Below, in pieces: positions 44,179-53,233 of a stretch of 64,000 nucleotides of DNA (position 1 is its first letter; every line of letters starts with the position of its first letter). The position numbers were made by a program, and so were the translations under genes. Location of the stretch: positions 62,001-126,000 of the forward strand of contig NZ_JALKAA010000001.1 in NCBI RefSeq assembly GCF_024171605.1, given 5' to 3'. The DNA comes from Pontibacter sp. HSC-36F09. Lineage in GTDB: Bacteria > Bacteroidota > Bacteroidia > Cytophagales > Hymenobacteraceae. The notes below the pieces were generated by a model, which worked only from the letters and a program-made list of their open reading frames with translations, was not told the DNA's origin and made no database searches.

Positions 44179-44724
44179 ATGAGGAAGTATAACTCAACTA
44201 CAAAAACCATGAAGAGTGCCATCGCCTGGATAGTAGCCGCCATATTCCTGTTTGCAGCAGTTTATTTCTACTGGCAGAAAAATGACGCCGAAAGTCGTCT
44301 GCGTATAGCCGACAACAAATTGGCTGAAACAGGTCAGCAACTGGAACAGGAAGCAGCCGAAACCGATTCGCTGGAAGAGATGGTACTACCGCCCGATACG
44401 ATGTCAGTCGCGCCTCCTAGCGGTGTGGAATTCGTGGATGAAATGGGCAGCCTGAGCGAAAGCGATATCCAGAAACTCCGTAAAAAAGGCCTGCGCAACC
44501 CTGAGGTGGACCTGATGAATGACCTGAGCCGCAAGCAAGGGCAGCTTATACCCAGAGAGGGTGTAGCGGGCGGCACCATGGCCATCCGCGACAGCCGCAT
44601 CCTGAACGACCGCTATGCCATGGCCTATTATGAAGATGGCCACATCGGCGGCTACATGATTCTGAAATACGAAGTGAACAATGGTAATATTACCTGGCGC
44701 GTAGTGGATAGCTCCGCATTGTAG
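44179..44724 (+). CDS. Membrane-anchored hypothetical protein
   Basis: 181 residues; an alternative ATG at 44209 would remove ten cytosolic residues. A single membrane helix near the N-terminus (AIAWIVAAIFLFAAVYFYW) is followed by a coiled-coil-like stretch (about 40-66, Glu/Gln/Leu-rich), a Pro-rich linker and a small C-terminal domain with LSRKQGQLIPREGVAGGTM and YYEDGHIGGYMILKYEV. The topology suggests a periplasmic domain on one anchor. I do not recognise a family. The next gene starts 50 bases later on the same strand, so a two-gene unit is likely. Confidence 0.72.
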   Translation: MRKYNSTTKTMKSAIAWIVAAIFLFAAVYFYWQKNDAESRLRIADNKLAETGQQLEQEAAETDSLEEMVLPPDTMSVAPPSGVEFVDEMGSLSESDIQKLRKKGLRNPEVDLMNDLSRKQGQLIPREGVAGGTMAIRDSRILNDRYAMAYYEDGHIGGYMILKYEVNNGNITWRVVDSSAL

Positions 44725-44774
44725 ATTTCTGCACGGTATTTGAGTATAGGAAAACAGGTATAAACCACAACAAT

Positions 44775-45386
44775 ATGACACCACTATCGCTTCTGTTTCC
44801 TATACTTGTCTCGTTTATTTTCAGCCAGAATAGCAATCTTCAGCTGAGCCAGGATCTCAACAAAGACGCAAAGATACTAGCCAACACCTCCGTCTTTATC
44901 AGTGACAACGCCACGCTGAGCCCCTCCATGCGGACTGTAGAGAGCGATCTTGAGCTGTTTTATGTGATGTCCAGCATCAACCTTTCGCAAAGTAAATACA
45001 GCGCCAGGCAGCAAGGCAAACACCATGTACAAACGTGGCGTTTCAGCGAAGGCAATATCAAGGCCATTCACCAGATCGAGACAACCATAGCACTTGACAC
45101 AGTAGTAACCCAGCGTTACCTCGAGAACAGAGCCCCCACGCAACAGCGCATCCAAAACGATTTCAAGTTTCGCACTTACGCTGTTTCAACCACAGATGCA
45201 CTGATCAAACTCTATTACCTCACCGAAGATGAGCAGGGCCTGCTCGAATACAAGATAGACGATCGCCACGTGGAACTTGTGTATCCGAAAAAGAAGCAGG
45301 GCCTAAGCGATCTGATGCCGAAAGTGAAAGATGAACTGGACAGGTTAGTAGTAGAGTTGAGTAAGAATCAGAATTCTCAGGATTAG
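44775..45386 (+). CDS. Hypothetical protein with short signal-like N-terminus
   Basis: 203 residues. The first 17 residues (MTPLSLLFPILVSFIFS) look like a signal peptide or anchor. The mature part is hydrophilic, without a motif I can name; charged C-terminal helices (KVKDELDRLVVELSK) end the protein. It is separated by 50 bases from the membrane-anchored gene upstream and is probably co-transcribed with it. Downstream lies the long repeat-rich spacer. Function unknown. Confidence 0.68.
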   Translation: MTPLSLLFPILVSFIFSQNSNLQLSQDLNKDAKILANTSVFISDNATLSPSMRTVESDLELFYVMSSINLSQSKYSARQQGKHHVQTWRFSEGNIKAIHQIETTIALDTVVTQRYLENRAPTQQRIQNDFKFRTYAVSTTDALIKLYYLTEDEQGLLEYKIDDRHVELVYPKKKQGLSDLMPKVKDELDRLVVELSKNQNSQD

Positions 45387-45439
45387 GAAGGATATACAGG
45401 ATTGTGTAGATGCTGAGGCAAACTGCTCCTGCTTGTCTA

Positions 45440-45862
45440 GGAAGTCAATCTTCGTGCACGATTAACATCCCCCTGCCCCCTTCGAAGGGGGAGTTTTCAG
45501 CTGAAGCCATCTCCTAAGTATAGCTTCATAGGTTCTGTCTTACATCAAGACAACTGATTGTAACCTCCCATACCCCCTTCACCCCATCCCCACCTTCCCA
45601 TAAAAACAGGGGAAGTAGTCTGCCACTACAGAATTTACTTGTCTAAGCTTTGTATCAAAGTCCACTGGCAGGTATAATAATAGTAACTTGCACTGAAGCA
45701 ATAGAACAAATCTCCTCAACCAAGTGCACTCAATGACTACCTACTGTTTGAGCGTTTGGGGAGTCTTGACTTTTTTGCTTACTTTGGGGGAAGGGGCCCT
45801 CGATTTGTGTCAAGACAAAAAGTAAGGCCCGCCCGGCCAGGGCAAGCTATGAAACAAGCTAG
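45440..45862. repeat. Modular intergenic repeat, copy 2
   Basis: Spacer of about 570 bases between the hypothetical gene at 44775 and valS. It holds, in order: CCCCCTTCGAAGGGGGA hairpin; a CCCCCTTCACCCC stretch; GGCAGGTATAATAATAGTAA (45668-45687) leading to CTTGCAC; CCAAGTGCAC; GTTTGAGCGTTTGGGGAG; TCTTGACTTTTTTGCTTACT; GGGGCCCTCGATT; and the complement-like GTCAAGACAAAAAGTAAGG with GCCCGCC. Modules and their order match the 28.74-29.07 kb spacer. No credible gene was found. Confidence 0.7.
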
Positions 45863-45897
45863 ATTGTTAAGCCTGTGATTGCAGTTGCTACACTAGC

Positions 45898-45938
45898 AAA
45901 AAAAAACAGCGGCCGTTCCCTGACGAGAACGGCCGCTG
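45898..45938 (-). terminator. Strong intrinsic terminator after valS
   Basis: Perfect 12-base arms CAGCGGCCGTTC (45907-45918) and GAACGGCCGCTG (45927-45938); on the minus strand the stem is followed by a run of nine T. It is 21 bases beyond the valS stop. Confidence 0.93.
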
Positions 45939-45959
45939 CCATTTTAAAAAGATTATACC

Positions 45960-48587
45960 TTACAAGGAAGCCAGACTCTGCTCTATCGCATGAATCTTCG
46001 CTTCGGCATCGGCTTGTTTCTTGCGCTCGTTGGCAATTACCGTTTCCGGGGCACCGCTTACAAAACGCTCATTGCTAAGCTTCTTTACAACGGAGTTCAG
46101 GAAGCCTCTGGTATACTCCAGCTCCTTCTGCAGACGTTCGCGTTCAGCTTCCACGTCAATATTGCCCTCCATCGGGATGAAGAACTCGTCGCCAGCCTCT
46201 ACAAAGCTGATAGCACCCTCCACGTTTTCCTGCACCAGGGTTATTTCGTTTATGTTGGCCAGCTTGCGGATAATGCTGATGAAGTTGTCATACCCGTCCT
46301 GGTTCATCACCTTGATGGCCAAGTCAAGAGACTTGTTAGGTGATATGTTCTTCGAGTTGCGGATGTTTCGGATGGCGGCTACGATTTTCAGCACACTCTC
46401 CATTTTCTCCGTCAGTTCCTTATCGAACTTATCCGGTTTTGGCCATGGAGCCACGATCAGGTACTCCTTGTCTTTGCGCTCTTTCAGGTCTTGCCAGATC
46501 TCTTCGGTAATGAATGGCATGAACGGGTGCAGCACTTTCAGGATTTTCTCCAGGTATACGATGGTCGTATCGAGCGTCTGCTTGTCGATCGGCTGCTGGT
46601 AGGCAGGCTTGATCATCTCAAGATAGCTTGAACAGAAGTCGTCCCATACCAGTTTGTACACAGTCAGCAAAGCGTCCGAAATACGGAATTTGCTGAAGTG
46701 GTCTTCCAACTGCACAAAGGCCTCGTTGAAGCGTGAGTCAAACCAAGCCATCGCTGTTTCGTTCGGGCACGGCAGACTCTCATCTACTTCCCAGCCTTTT
46801 ATCAGGCGATAAGCGTTCCAGATCTTATTGCTGAAGTTACGGCCCTGCTCTACCAGTTTTTCGTCGAACAAGAGGTCGTTACCAGCCGGGGAACTGAAGA
46901 GCATACCGGCACGCACGCCGTCAGCGCCATACTGGTCGATCAGGTCAAGCGGGTCCGGTGAGTTGCCCAACGATTTGGACATTTTGCGGCCCTGCGCATC
47001 GCGCACGATACCGGTCAGGTATACGTTGCGGAAAGGCGCCTCCTTGCGGAATTCGTAACCAGCCATGATCATACGCGCTACCCAGAAGAACAAAATCTCC
47101 GGAGCCGTCACCAGGTCATTGGTTGGGTAATAGTACAGGATGTCTTTGTTATCCGGGTCTTTAAAACCGTCGAACACTGAGATTGGCCACAGCCATGACG
47201 AGAACCAGGTATCGAGCACGTCATCGTCCTGGCGCAGATCTTCAGCTTGCAGGTTCGCGTTGCCGCTTTGCTTGCGGGCCAGTTCCAGTGCGTCTTCAGG
47301 CGTGGTTGCTACTACAAACGAGCCATCTGGCAGGTAGTAGGCAGGTATACGCTGTCCCCACCATAGCTGGCGCGAGATACACCAGTCGCGGATGCCTTCC
47401 ATCCAGGAGCGGTACATGTTCTTGAACTTCGGCGGGTGCAGGCGGATCTCGTCGTTCATCACGGCGTCGAGGGCTGGTTTGGCCATCTCCTCCATCTTGC
47501 ACCACCACTGCATCGACAAGCGCGGCTCAATTACCGCACCCGTACGCTCCGATGTCTGCAGCACGCTCGCGTACTCGTCTACTTTTACCAGCAAACCGGC
47601 TTCCTGCAGGTCTTTCACGATGTTGCGACGGGCCGCGAAACGGTCCTGACCAACGTATAGCTGCGCCTTTTCATTCAGCGTGCCATCGTCGTTCAGGATG
47701 TCGATGGTTGGCAGGTTATGCTTCTGGCCCAATTCATAGTCGTTCAGGTCGTGCGCCGGCGTCACTTTCAGGGCACCCGTACCGAACTCAATTGATACGT
47801 ACTCGTCCAGAATCACCGGAATTTCCTTGCCCAGCAATGGGATGCGTACCGATTTTCCATGCAAATGGGTATAGCGCTCGTCATTCGGATTTACAGCCAC
47901 AGCTACGTCGGCCATGATCGTCTCCGGACGAGAAGTCGCTACGGTGATATAAGTCGGCTCTGAAGTACCTACTACTTCGTAGTTCAGGTGGTACATTTTC
48001 GCCATGGTATCTTTGGGTACCACTTCTTCATCCGAAAGGGCGGTACGGCCCAGCGGGTCCCAGTTTACCATGCGCACACCGCGGTAGATCAGGCCTTTGC
48101 GGTACAGGTCCACAAACACCTCGATCACGGCTGCACTCAGGTCATCTTCCATCGTGAAGCGGGTACGGTCCCAGTCGCAGGAGGCGCCCAGTTTCTTGAG
48201 CTGCTCCAGGATGATGCCGCCGTACTTCTCTTTCCACTCCCAGGCATACTCCAGGAACTCCTCGCGGGAAATATCTTTCTTTTCGATGCCCCTCTCTTTG
48301 AGCATGGCCACTACTTTCGCCTCCGTAGCGATGGAAGCGTGGTCGGTGCCCGGTACCCAGCAAGCCTCCTTGCCCTTCATGCGCGCACGACGAATCAGCA
48401 CATCCTGAATCGTGTTGTTGAGCATGTGGCCCATGTGCAGCACGCCCGTCACGTTTGGCGGCGGAATCACGATGGTGTAAGGCTCCTTTTTCGGGTTAGG
48501 CGTAGAACGGAAGAAGCCGCGCTGCATCCAGCTACTGTACCACTTCTCTTCTACTTCTCTGGGGTTATATTTTGTTGAAATCGACAT
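45960..48587 (-). CDS. valS: Valyl-tRNA synthetase
   Basis: 875 residues, normal for the family. The class I signature HIGH appears as [11 protein letters not shown] near residue 45, and KMSKS as [16 protein letters not shown]. The CP1 editing domain is present between them ([17 protein letters not shown], with [18 protein letters not shown]), and the C-terminal arm is a charged coiled coil ([29 protein letters not shown]). It charges tRNA-Val and edits misactivated threonine. A TAATTTTG box lies 36 bases upstream. No T-box or leader peptide was seen, as expected outside Gram-positive bacteria. Confidence 0.97.
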   Translation of the reverse strand: MSISTKYNPREVEEKWYSSWMQRGFFRSTPNPKKEPYTIVIPPPNVTGVLHMGHMLNNTIQDVLIRRARMKGKEACWVPGTDHASIATEAKVVAMLKERGIEKKDISREEFLEYAWEWKEKYGGIILEQLKKLGASCDWDRTRFTMEDDLSAAVIEVFVDLYRKGLIYRGVRMVNWDPLGRTALSDEEVVPKDTMAKMYHLNYEVVGTSEPTYITVATSRPETIMADVAVAVNPNDERYTHLHGKSVRIPLLGKEIPVILDEYVSIEFGTGALKVTPAHDLNDYELGQKHNLPTIDILNDDGTLNEKAQLYVGQDRFAARRNIVKDLQEAGLLVKVDEYASVLQTSERTGAVIEPRLSMQWWCKMEEMAKPALDAVMNDEIRLHPPKFKNMYRSWMEGIRDWCISRQLWWGQRIPAYYLPDGSFVVATTPEDALELARKQSGNANLQAEDLRQDDDVLDTWFSSWLWPISVFDGFKDPDNKDILYYYPTNDLVTAPEILFFWVARMIMAGYEFRKEAPFRNVYLTGIVRDAQGRKMSKSLGNSPDPLDLIDQYGADGVRAGMLFSSPAGNDLLFDEKLVEQGRNFSNKIWNAYRLIKGWEVDESLPCPNETAMAWFDSRFNEAFVQLEDHFSKFRISDALLTVYKLVWDDFCSSYLEMIKPAYQQPIDKQTLDTTIVYLEKILKVLHPFMPFITEEIWQDLKERKDKEYLIVAPWPKPDKFDKELTEKMESVLKIVAAIRNIRNSKNISPNKSLDLAIKVMNQDGYDNFISIIRKLANINEITLVQENVEGAISFVEAGDEFFIPMEGNIDVEAERERLQKELEYTRGFLNSVVKKLSNERFVSGAPETVIANERKKQADAEAKIHAIEQSLASL

Positions 48588-48622
48588 CGTAAACTAGTTT
48601 TTCTGCTTTTTGCGCCAAAAGG

Positions 48623-48630
48623 CAAAATTA
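48623..48630 (-). promoter_or_regulatory. -7 promoter element for valS
   Basis: CAAAATTA on the plus strand reads TAATTTTG on the minus strand, 36 bases before the valS start. The -33 box is not recognised. Confidence 0.5.
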
Positions 48631-48749
48631 AGGATTTTGTGGTAATTGTTGATTGCAGTTTGCGGATTGTTCAACCTGCAGGTATAATAAATATCAAGCA
48701 AGTAGGTATTGCCACAGCGGCTACCAGGTATAAGGTATAGCTATACCTG

Positions 48750-49322
48750 TCACACGACCCGGATGTCATACCTGCTCAGCAAACCTGCCAGTCCGTTCTC
48801 CGAGAACTTTGCTTTCTTGATGTTATTAAGTTCCGGATCAATGATATAGTTATAGGCTGTGCTCAAATCGGCTTCGCTGAGGTTGGTTCGCTCAAAAACT
48901 GCTCCGGCCAGGTCTGTGTTGTCAAACTTCGCTTTTGTAAGGGTCGCATGCTCGAACACGGCATTTTTTAACGAACAATCGATGAAAAGCGCCTTCGGCA
49001 TTTTGCGTTTCAGGAAAGAGGTATAATCCATTACGCAACTCTCGAAACCCACTGTAAACAAGAACTCCTCGCACTCGCTGAAGTTTATACCTGTAAGTTT
49101 GCACTCCTTAAACGTCACGCCATTTAGGGTCGAGTTACTGAGGCGCAGCATAGCCAGGTTGCAGCCAATGAACTCGCAGTCGGTGAAGCGGTTGTTGGAG
49201 AAATCGGCGCTGGAGAAATCACAGTTTTTGAACACGCAGTCTTCAAACTCTCTGCCTTTGACGGCTTTGTTTGGGTAAATGATTTTCTCGAACGTTTTGT
49301 CCTGATGCAGTTGCTCTTCCAT
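48750..49322 (-). CDS. Pentapeptide repeat protein
   Basis: 190 residues with repeated A/C(D/N)F/Lxx units from about residue 25 to 160, for example FKNCDFSSADFSNNRFTDCE and TKAKFDNTDLAGAVFERTNL, predicted to form a right-handed quadrilateral beta-helix. The pattern resembles Qnr/McbG-type proteins that can protect DNA gyrase by mimicking DNA, but plain chromosomal members usually have no known role. A central loop (EEFLFTVGFE, MDYTSFLKRKMPK) breaks the repeat, as in Qnr proteins. It is separated from the ferredoxin gene by a terminator, so it has its own expression or is a read-through gene. Confidence 0.85.
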   Translation of the reverse strand: MEEQLHQDKTFEKIIYPNKAVKGREFEDCVFKNCDFSSADFSNNRFTDCEFIGCNLAMLRLSNSTLNGVTFKECKLTGINFSECEEFLFTVGFESCVMDYTSFLKRKMPKALFIDCSLKNAVFEHATLTKAKFDNTDLAGAVFERTNLSEADLSTAYNYIIDPELNNIKKAKFSENGLAGLLSRYDIRVV

Positions 49323-49353
49323 GGGTATAATTGGCGTGAAGTGAGTAAAAATA

Positions 49354-49383
49354 AAAAAACCTGCCGTAAGAGACAGGTTTTTT
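49354..49383 (-). terminator. Intrinsic terminator after ferredoxin gene
   Basis: Arms AAAAAACCTG (49354-49363) and CAGGTTTTTT (49374-49383). On the minus strand the stem ends in a T run, 23 bases past the ferredoxin stop and before the pentapeptide gene. Confidence 0.85.
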
Positions 49384-49406
49384 ATGCTTTTGGTGCAGGC
49401 TATACC

Positions 49407-49778
<372 letters not shown>

Positions 49779-49782
49779 TTAG

Positions 49783-49790
49783 TACTTTTG
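49783..49790 (+). promoter_or_regulatory. Possible -7 element for acyl-CoA reductase gene
   Basis: TACTTTTG fits TAnnTTTG 76 bases before the ATG at 49866. No TTG lies 19-21 bases upstream, so support is weak. Confidence 0.3.
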
Positions 49791-49809
49791 TATCGCTTTA
49801 TTTACTGAA

Positions 49810-49840
49810 CAAAATTAGGAACATTAAGTATCCTTATCAA
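49810..49840 (-). promoter_or_regulatory. Promoter for ferredoxin gene
   Basis: On the minus strand TTG (plus CAA 49838-49840), a 20-base spacer and TAATTTTG (plus CAAAATTA 49810-49817) form both halves of the Bacteroidota promoter, about 53 bases before the ferredoxin ATG. Confidence 0.65.
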
Positions 49841-49865
49841 ATAATTTTTAACACAGCGGTTTGCC

Positions 49866-50876
49866 ATGACATTAGAGAACAGAATCGAAGCTTTCGTGAA
49901 ACTGGGAAAGCAACTGCAGGATTTGACGCCGGAAGAGCGCAAGGCGCTGTCTTTAATTGCCCAGGCCAAGAACCCATGGTTTGATGAGGACAACGTTTCC
50001 GCTTCCCTGCAGGGCGTCACGACCCTGCTCGATGAACAGTATCTCCGTGAATGGCTTTACCCATACCACCTCAAACAGGTTACACCTAAAAAGGTTGGCG
50101 TGGTGATGGCGGGCAACATCCCGATGGTCGGTTTCCACGATTTTATGTCGGTTTTGCTGAGCGGTCACTTCCTGCTGGCCAAGCTGAGCTCCGACGACGA
50201 TGTGCTCATGCGCCGCCTTGCCAGCATGCTGGTAGGTATAGAGCCGGCTTTTGCCAACCAGTTTGAGTTCGTGGATATGCTCAAGGAAGCTGACGCCATC
50301 ATCGCGACCGGCTCCGACAACACAGCCCGCTACTTCGAGTACTACTTTGCCAAGCGCCCGCACATCATCCGGAAGAACCGCACGAGCATCGGTATCCTGA
50401 CGGGTCACGAAGAGGAAGAAGACCTCCGCGCCCTGGGCAACGATATTTTCCAATACTATGGACTGGGTTGCCGCAACGTTGCCAAGGTATACGTACCCGA
50501 GGGCTATACCTTCGACAAGCTGTACGAAGCCAACGAGCACCACAAAACGATTCTCAACCACCACAAGTACCAGAACAACTACGACTATAACAAGTCCATA
50601 ATGCTGGTTAACCGTGTGCCGCACTTCGATAATGGCTTCCTGCTGGTGCATGAAAGCGCGCAGCTGGTCTCCCCTATCTCGGTGCTCTTCTACGAGACTT
50701 TCACCGCCCTGCCCGACCTACGCCAGAAACTGGCTGCTGTAAAAGACAAGACCCAGTGCGTGGTTTCTGCCCATGGCTGGTTGGAGGGTTCTATCCCTTT
50801 CGGCGACGCCCAGTGCCCTATGCCATGGGATTATGCTGATGGTGTAGATACAATGGCGTTTTTGCAGAAGCGGTAG
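49866..50876 (+). CDS. LuxC-type acyl-CoA reductase
   Basis: 336 residues. The family is recognised from VGVVMAGNIPMVGFHDFMSV, the NADPH-binding-like segment, ADAIIATGSDNTARYFEYYF, the catalytic Cys region FQYYGLGCRNVAKVYVPE and SIGILTGHEEEEDL. LuxC-like reductases make aldehyde from acyl-CoA or acyl-protein. In Bacteroidota they are common single genes unrelated to light production; no luxAB or luxDE genes are present. The next gene, a deacetylase, starts 14 bases later, so the two may be co-transcribed. GGT-ATA codes Gly-Ile at 50235. Confidence 0.88.
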   Translation: MTLENRIEAFVKLGKQLQDLTPEERKALSLIAQAKNPWFDEDNVSASLQGVTTLLDEQYLREWLYPYHLKQVTPKKVGVVMAGNIPMVGFHDFMSVLLSGHFLLAKLSSDDDVLMRRLASMLVGIEPAFANQFEFVDMLKEADAIIATGSDNTARYFEYYFAKRPHIIRKNRTSIGILTGHEEEEDLRALGNDIFQYYGLGCRNVAKVYVPEGYTFDKLYEANEHHKTILNHHKYQNNYDYNKSIMLVNRVPHFDNGFLLVHESAQLVSPISVLFYETFTALPDLRQKLAAVKDKTQCVVSAHGWLEGSIPFGDAQCPMPWDYADGVDTMAFLQKR

Positions 50877-50890
50877 GTATAGCGCGATAT

Positions 50891-51676
50891 ATGCGAATAC
50901 ATATTCTTTGGGCTATACTTGCACTTATAGTAGCCACAGTTTCAGGTCTGACTGTTTACAGTTTGCTTAAACCTACCTATACCTATAACCGCCCTGCACA
51001 ACCAGCCTTTGTTATCAGTTTCGATGATAAGTATGTCAGTGAATGGCATGCTCAAAGGGAGCTTTTCAAAAGGTATAAGGTAAAGGCCACCTTCTTTATC
51101 ACAATGCCACAACAGCTCTCCCAGTCAGAAATAGAAATGCTGCAGGAGCTAGCTGCAGATGGACATGAAATTGCCTCTCATGGCTACCTGCACGAGAACT
51201 CCAGTAAGTTTATCAAAGAGCATGGCATAGCCACATATGTTGCACATGAAATCACACCTGCTATTCAAGCTATGCAGGTAATTGGATTCTCTCCCTCCAC
51301 GTTTGCTTACCCTTATGGTGTCCGCTCCCTTAAGCTTGACCAAGAGCTTACAAAGTACTTCCATCTGCTGAGAGGCGATTCGTGGAAGGTAACAGGGAAA
51401 GGTATAGAGGAACAAGACAGAATTTTTTACAAATACGATGGTAGCCGTTTGGTGCACGGCTTAGGTATAGATAACAACAGTGGTGTTACGTTGCAGGATA
51501 TGGAGGCAGGCTTTAAACGAGCATATCATAATAAAGAGGCAATTATTATTTATGCACATAATATTTCAGAGGATACCACGGGCTACAGTATATCTCCTCA
51601 AACACTCGAAGCTGTTTTCCAACTCGCTCAAAAGCATAAATTAAGCTCCCTTACCTTCAGAGAACTAGTTTTGTAA
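50891..51676 (+). CDS. Polysaccharide deacetylase family protein, membrane anchored
   Basis: 261 residues. An N-terminal membrane anchor (ILWAILALIVATVSGLTVYSL) precedes a NodB-like domain (about 40-250). The metal-site motifs are FVISFDDKYVSE (motif 1, TFDD-like), ATFFIT, and HEIASHGYLHENS (motif 2, HxxxH), then FAYPYGVRS and AIIIYAHNISED. These enzymes remove acetyl groups from GlcNAc polymers such as peptidoglycan, chitin or exopolysaccharide; the substrate is unknown. It starts 14 bases after the acyl-CoA reductase gene. The gene is more AT-rich than its upstream neighbour. Confidence 0.88.
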   Translation: MRIHILWAILALIVATVSGLTVYSLLKPTYTYNRPAQPAFVISFDDKYVSEWHAQRELFKRYKVKATFFITMPQQLSQSEIEMLQELAADGHEIASHGYLHENSSKFIKEHGIATYVAHEITPAIQAMQVIGFSPSTFAYPYGVRSLKLDQELTKYFHLLRGDSWKVTGKGIEEQDRIFYKYDGSRLVHGLGIDNNSGVTLQDMEAGFKRAYHNKEAIIIYAHNISEDTTGYSISPQTLEAVFQLAQKHKLSSLTFRELVL

Positions 51677-51766
51677 GGCTTTCAAAGTAAGCCCCTTCGT
51701 AGAACCAAAATAATAGTGTGGCATGTTTTGTGGTTATATACCTGCCATCACTAAAATTTTACGACT

Positions 51767-52066
51767 ATGAAGAGGACCGAGAAGAGAGCTAGCCTGATAG
51801 AGAAGGAGCACATCCCGATGCTTCGCTTTGGCCAGGATGATGTGTTAAAAGACCCCGCAGCCCGCAGTGTACGCAATTACGAAGCCAACCGCGCCACTAT
51901 TTTGGGTAACGCCTACCGCAACAAAGCCATCATCACGTTTTGCACCGCAGACGGCGATGTTAAAAGAGTAGAGACTACGGTTTGGTGCTATGACGATAAG
52001 TTTGTGCTGCTGAAGTCAGGTACGTTTCTCCCTCTCAATTCCATTCTAAAAATAGAGAACAGCTAA
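51767..52066 (+). CDS. Small conserved-looking hypothetical protein
   Basis: 99 residues, cytosolic, basic N-terminus (MKRTEKRASLIEKEHIPML) and a C-terminal beta-rich part (NKAIITFCTADGDVKRVETT, VWCYDDKFVLLKSG, LPLNSILKIEN). The C-terminal part looks like a small beta-barrel of the kind seen in short PilZ-like or SH3-like folds, but I cannot name it. It stands alone, ending before a long two-way hairpin. Confidence 0.7.
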   Translation: MKRTEKRASLIEKEHIPMLRFGQDDVLKDPAARSVRNYEANRATILGNAYRNKAIITFCTADGDVKRVETTVWCYDDKFVLLKSGTFLPLNSILKIENS

Positions 52067-52111
52067 TGGCACAACACCTGACCAGTTGCTATACCTGTAG
52101 AAAGATTTCAA

Positions 52112-52168
52112 ATAAACTAAAACAGCCCGCTTTAGAAAATCAATTCTTCTGCGGGCTGTTTAGTTTAT
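52112..52168. terminator. Bidirectional stem-loop terminator
   Basis: Long arms ATAAACTAAAACAGCCCGC (52112-52130) and GCGGGCTGTTTAGTTTAT (52151-52168), nearly perfect, with A/T-rich outer parts suitable for termination both ways. It lies about 45 bases after the small gene and about 140 bases after the leftward phosphorylase ends. Confidence 0.82.
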
Positions 52169-52263
52169 ATGCTACTGTCAGTTGGAGGTCAAGCTTCTGA
52201 CATTATAAATTCTAAAAATCTGTGGGCGAACTCTTTTATAGTTACTCAAACGAATAATATTTC

Positions 52264-52298
52264 GTGCTCGATTCGGACAGGTCGCGACTTGTCCCTAC
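52264..52298. repeat. REP-like palindromic repeat, copy A
   Basis: GTGCTCGATTCGGACAGGTC followed by GCGACTTGTCCCTAC. Core GGACAGGTCGCGACTTGTCC is near-palindromic. It lies directly beyond the stop codon of the phosphorylase gene. Shares its 35-base consensus with copies B and D. Confidence 0.8.
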
Positions 52299-52306
52299 AC
52301 AGTGAA

Positions 52307-53161
52307 TTAAATCCTATCCAGCACCTTCACAATCAGGCTATCAATCACTTCCTCAGCATTTGCTGCGAACTCCTGCGAAATACGGTTAGCGACGATGGCA
52401 TTGAGCGACAGCATTTCGTGGCCCAGCAAACGGCCCAAGGCGTAATAGCCCGCTGTCTCCATTTCGAAGTTGGTCAAACGGAAATCGCATACCTTAAAAT
52501 CCTGGTATACCTTCAGTAGATCCGGATTGCGTAGGCCGCCGCGCAGCACACGGCCCTGCGGTGCGTAAAAGCCGGGGCAGGTAAGCGTATTCCCCGGAAT
52601 CATATCAAATGTAATCTTGTCGATCAGACTTTTAGAGCCATTTACTACATAAGGTCGGAAACCTACACCCAACTGCTCCTGCAGGGCTTTGCTGATGCTT
52701 TGCTCGTTTTCGTCCTGCTCCAGCGGGTAAAACTCCATCAGCGAATCCAGGCCTACGCCGTAGTGTGAGGCCAGATGACTACCCAGTGGAATATCCGACT
52801 GCAGCGAACCAGATGTACCGATGCGCACAATCTTCAATGCTATCTTCTCCTCATTCTGCTCCCGCGACTGAAAATCAATGTTCACCAAGGCATCCAGTTC
52901 GTTCATCAGAATATCGATATTATCGGTGCCCATACCTGTCGAGATGACCGTGATGCGTTTGCCTTTGTAGTAGCCGGTGTGCGTCACGAATTCGCGTTTG
53001 GTAATCTGTACCTCAATCTCGTCGAAATACTTGCTCACCATGGGCACGCGGTCCGGGTCGCCTACCGTGATAATGGTGTCTGAAATGTGCTCTGGCTGCA
53101 GATTGAGGTGGTAAATGGTGCCGTTCTTATTGATGATCAGTTCTGATGCTGGAATTGCCAT
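52307..53161 (-). CDS. Nucleoside phosphorylase (uridine/purine type)
   Basis: 284 residues from the ATG at 53161. A longer reading from 53209 would add 16 residues, but its first codons lie inside the terminator of trhO, so the internal ATG before AIPASELIINKNGTIYHLN is chosen. Family marks are TIITVGDPDRVPMVSKYF (phosphate loop GDPxR), THTGYYKGKRITVISTGMGT, IVRIGTSGSLQ and a C-terminal FEMETAGYYALGRLLGH, the nucleoside-binding MET-E motif. These enzymes split nucleosides with phosphate to give base and ribose-1-phosphate. Specificity (uridine versus purine) cannot be settled here. The stop is followed at once by REP copy A. Confidence 0.88.
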   Translation of the reverse strand: MAIPASELIINKNGTIYHLNLQPEHISDTIITVGDPDRVPMVSKYFDEIEVQITKREFVTHTGYYKGKRITVISTGMGTDNIDILMNELDALVNIDFQSREQNEEKIALKIVRIGTSGSLQSDIPLGSHLASHYGVGLDSLMEFYPLEQDENEQSISKALQEQLGVGFRPYVVNGSKSLIDKITFDMIPGNTLTCPGFYAPQGRVLRGGLRNPDLLKVYQDFKVCDFRLTNFEMETAGYYALGRLLGHEMLSLNAIVANRISQEFAANAEEVIDSLIVKVLDRI

Positions 53162-53185
53162 AGGATTGGTTGTGTTAAAAACAAA

Positions 53186-53216
53186 GAAAAGCGTGGCTGA
53201 CGAGCGCACGCTTTTC
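53186..53216 (-). terminator. Intrinsic terminator after trhO
   Basis: Arms GAAAAGCGTG (53186-53195) and CACGCTTTTC (53207-53216) with A-rich plus-strand sequence on the left, so a T run follows on the minus strand. It lies 18 bases beyond the trhO stop and covers position 53209, where the longest reading of the next gene would start. Confidence 0.8.
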
Positions 53217-53233
53217 CTTGCTTTAGAGAATAC

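Noticed and set aside
49866..50876. Bioluminescence (lux) gene
   Set aside because: Only the LuxC-type reductase is present; no luciferase or other lux genes are in the window.
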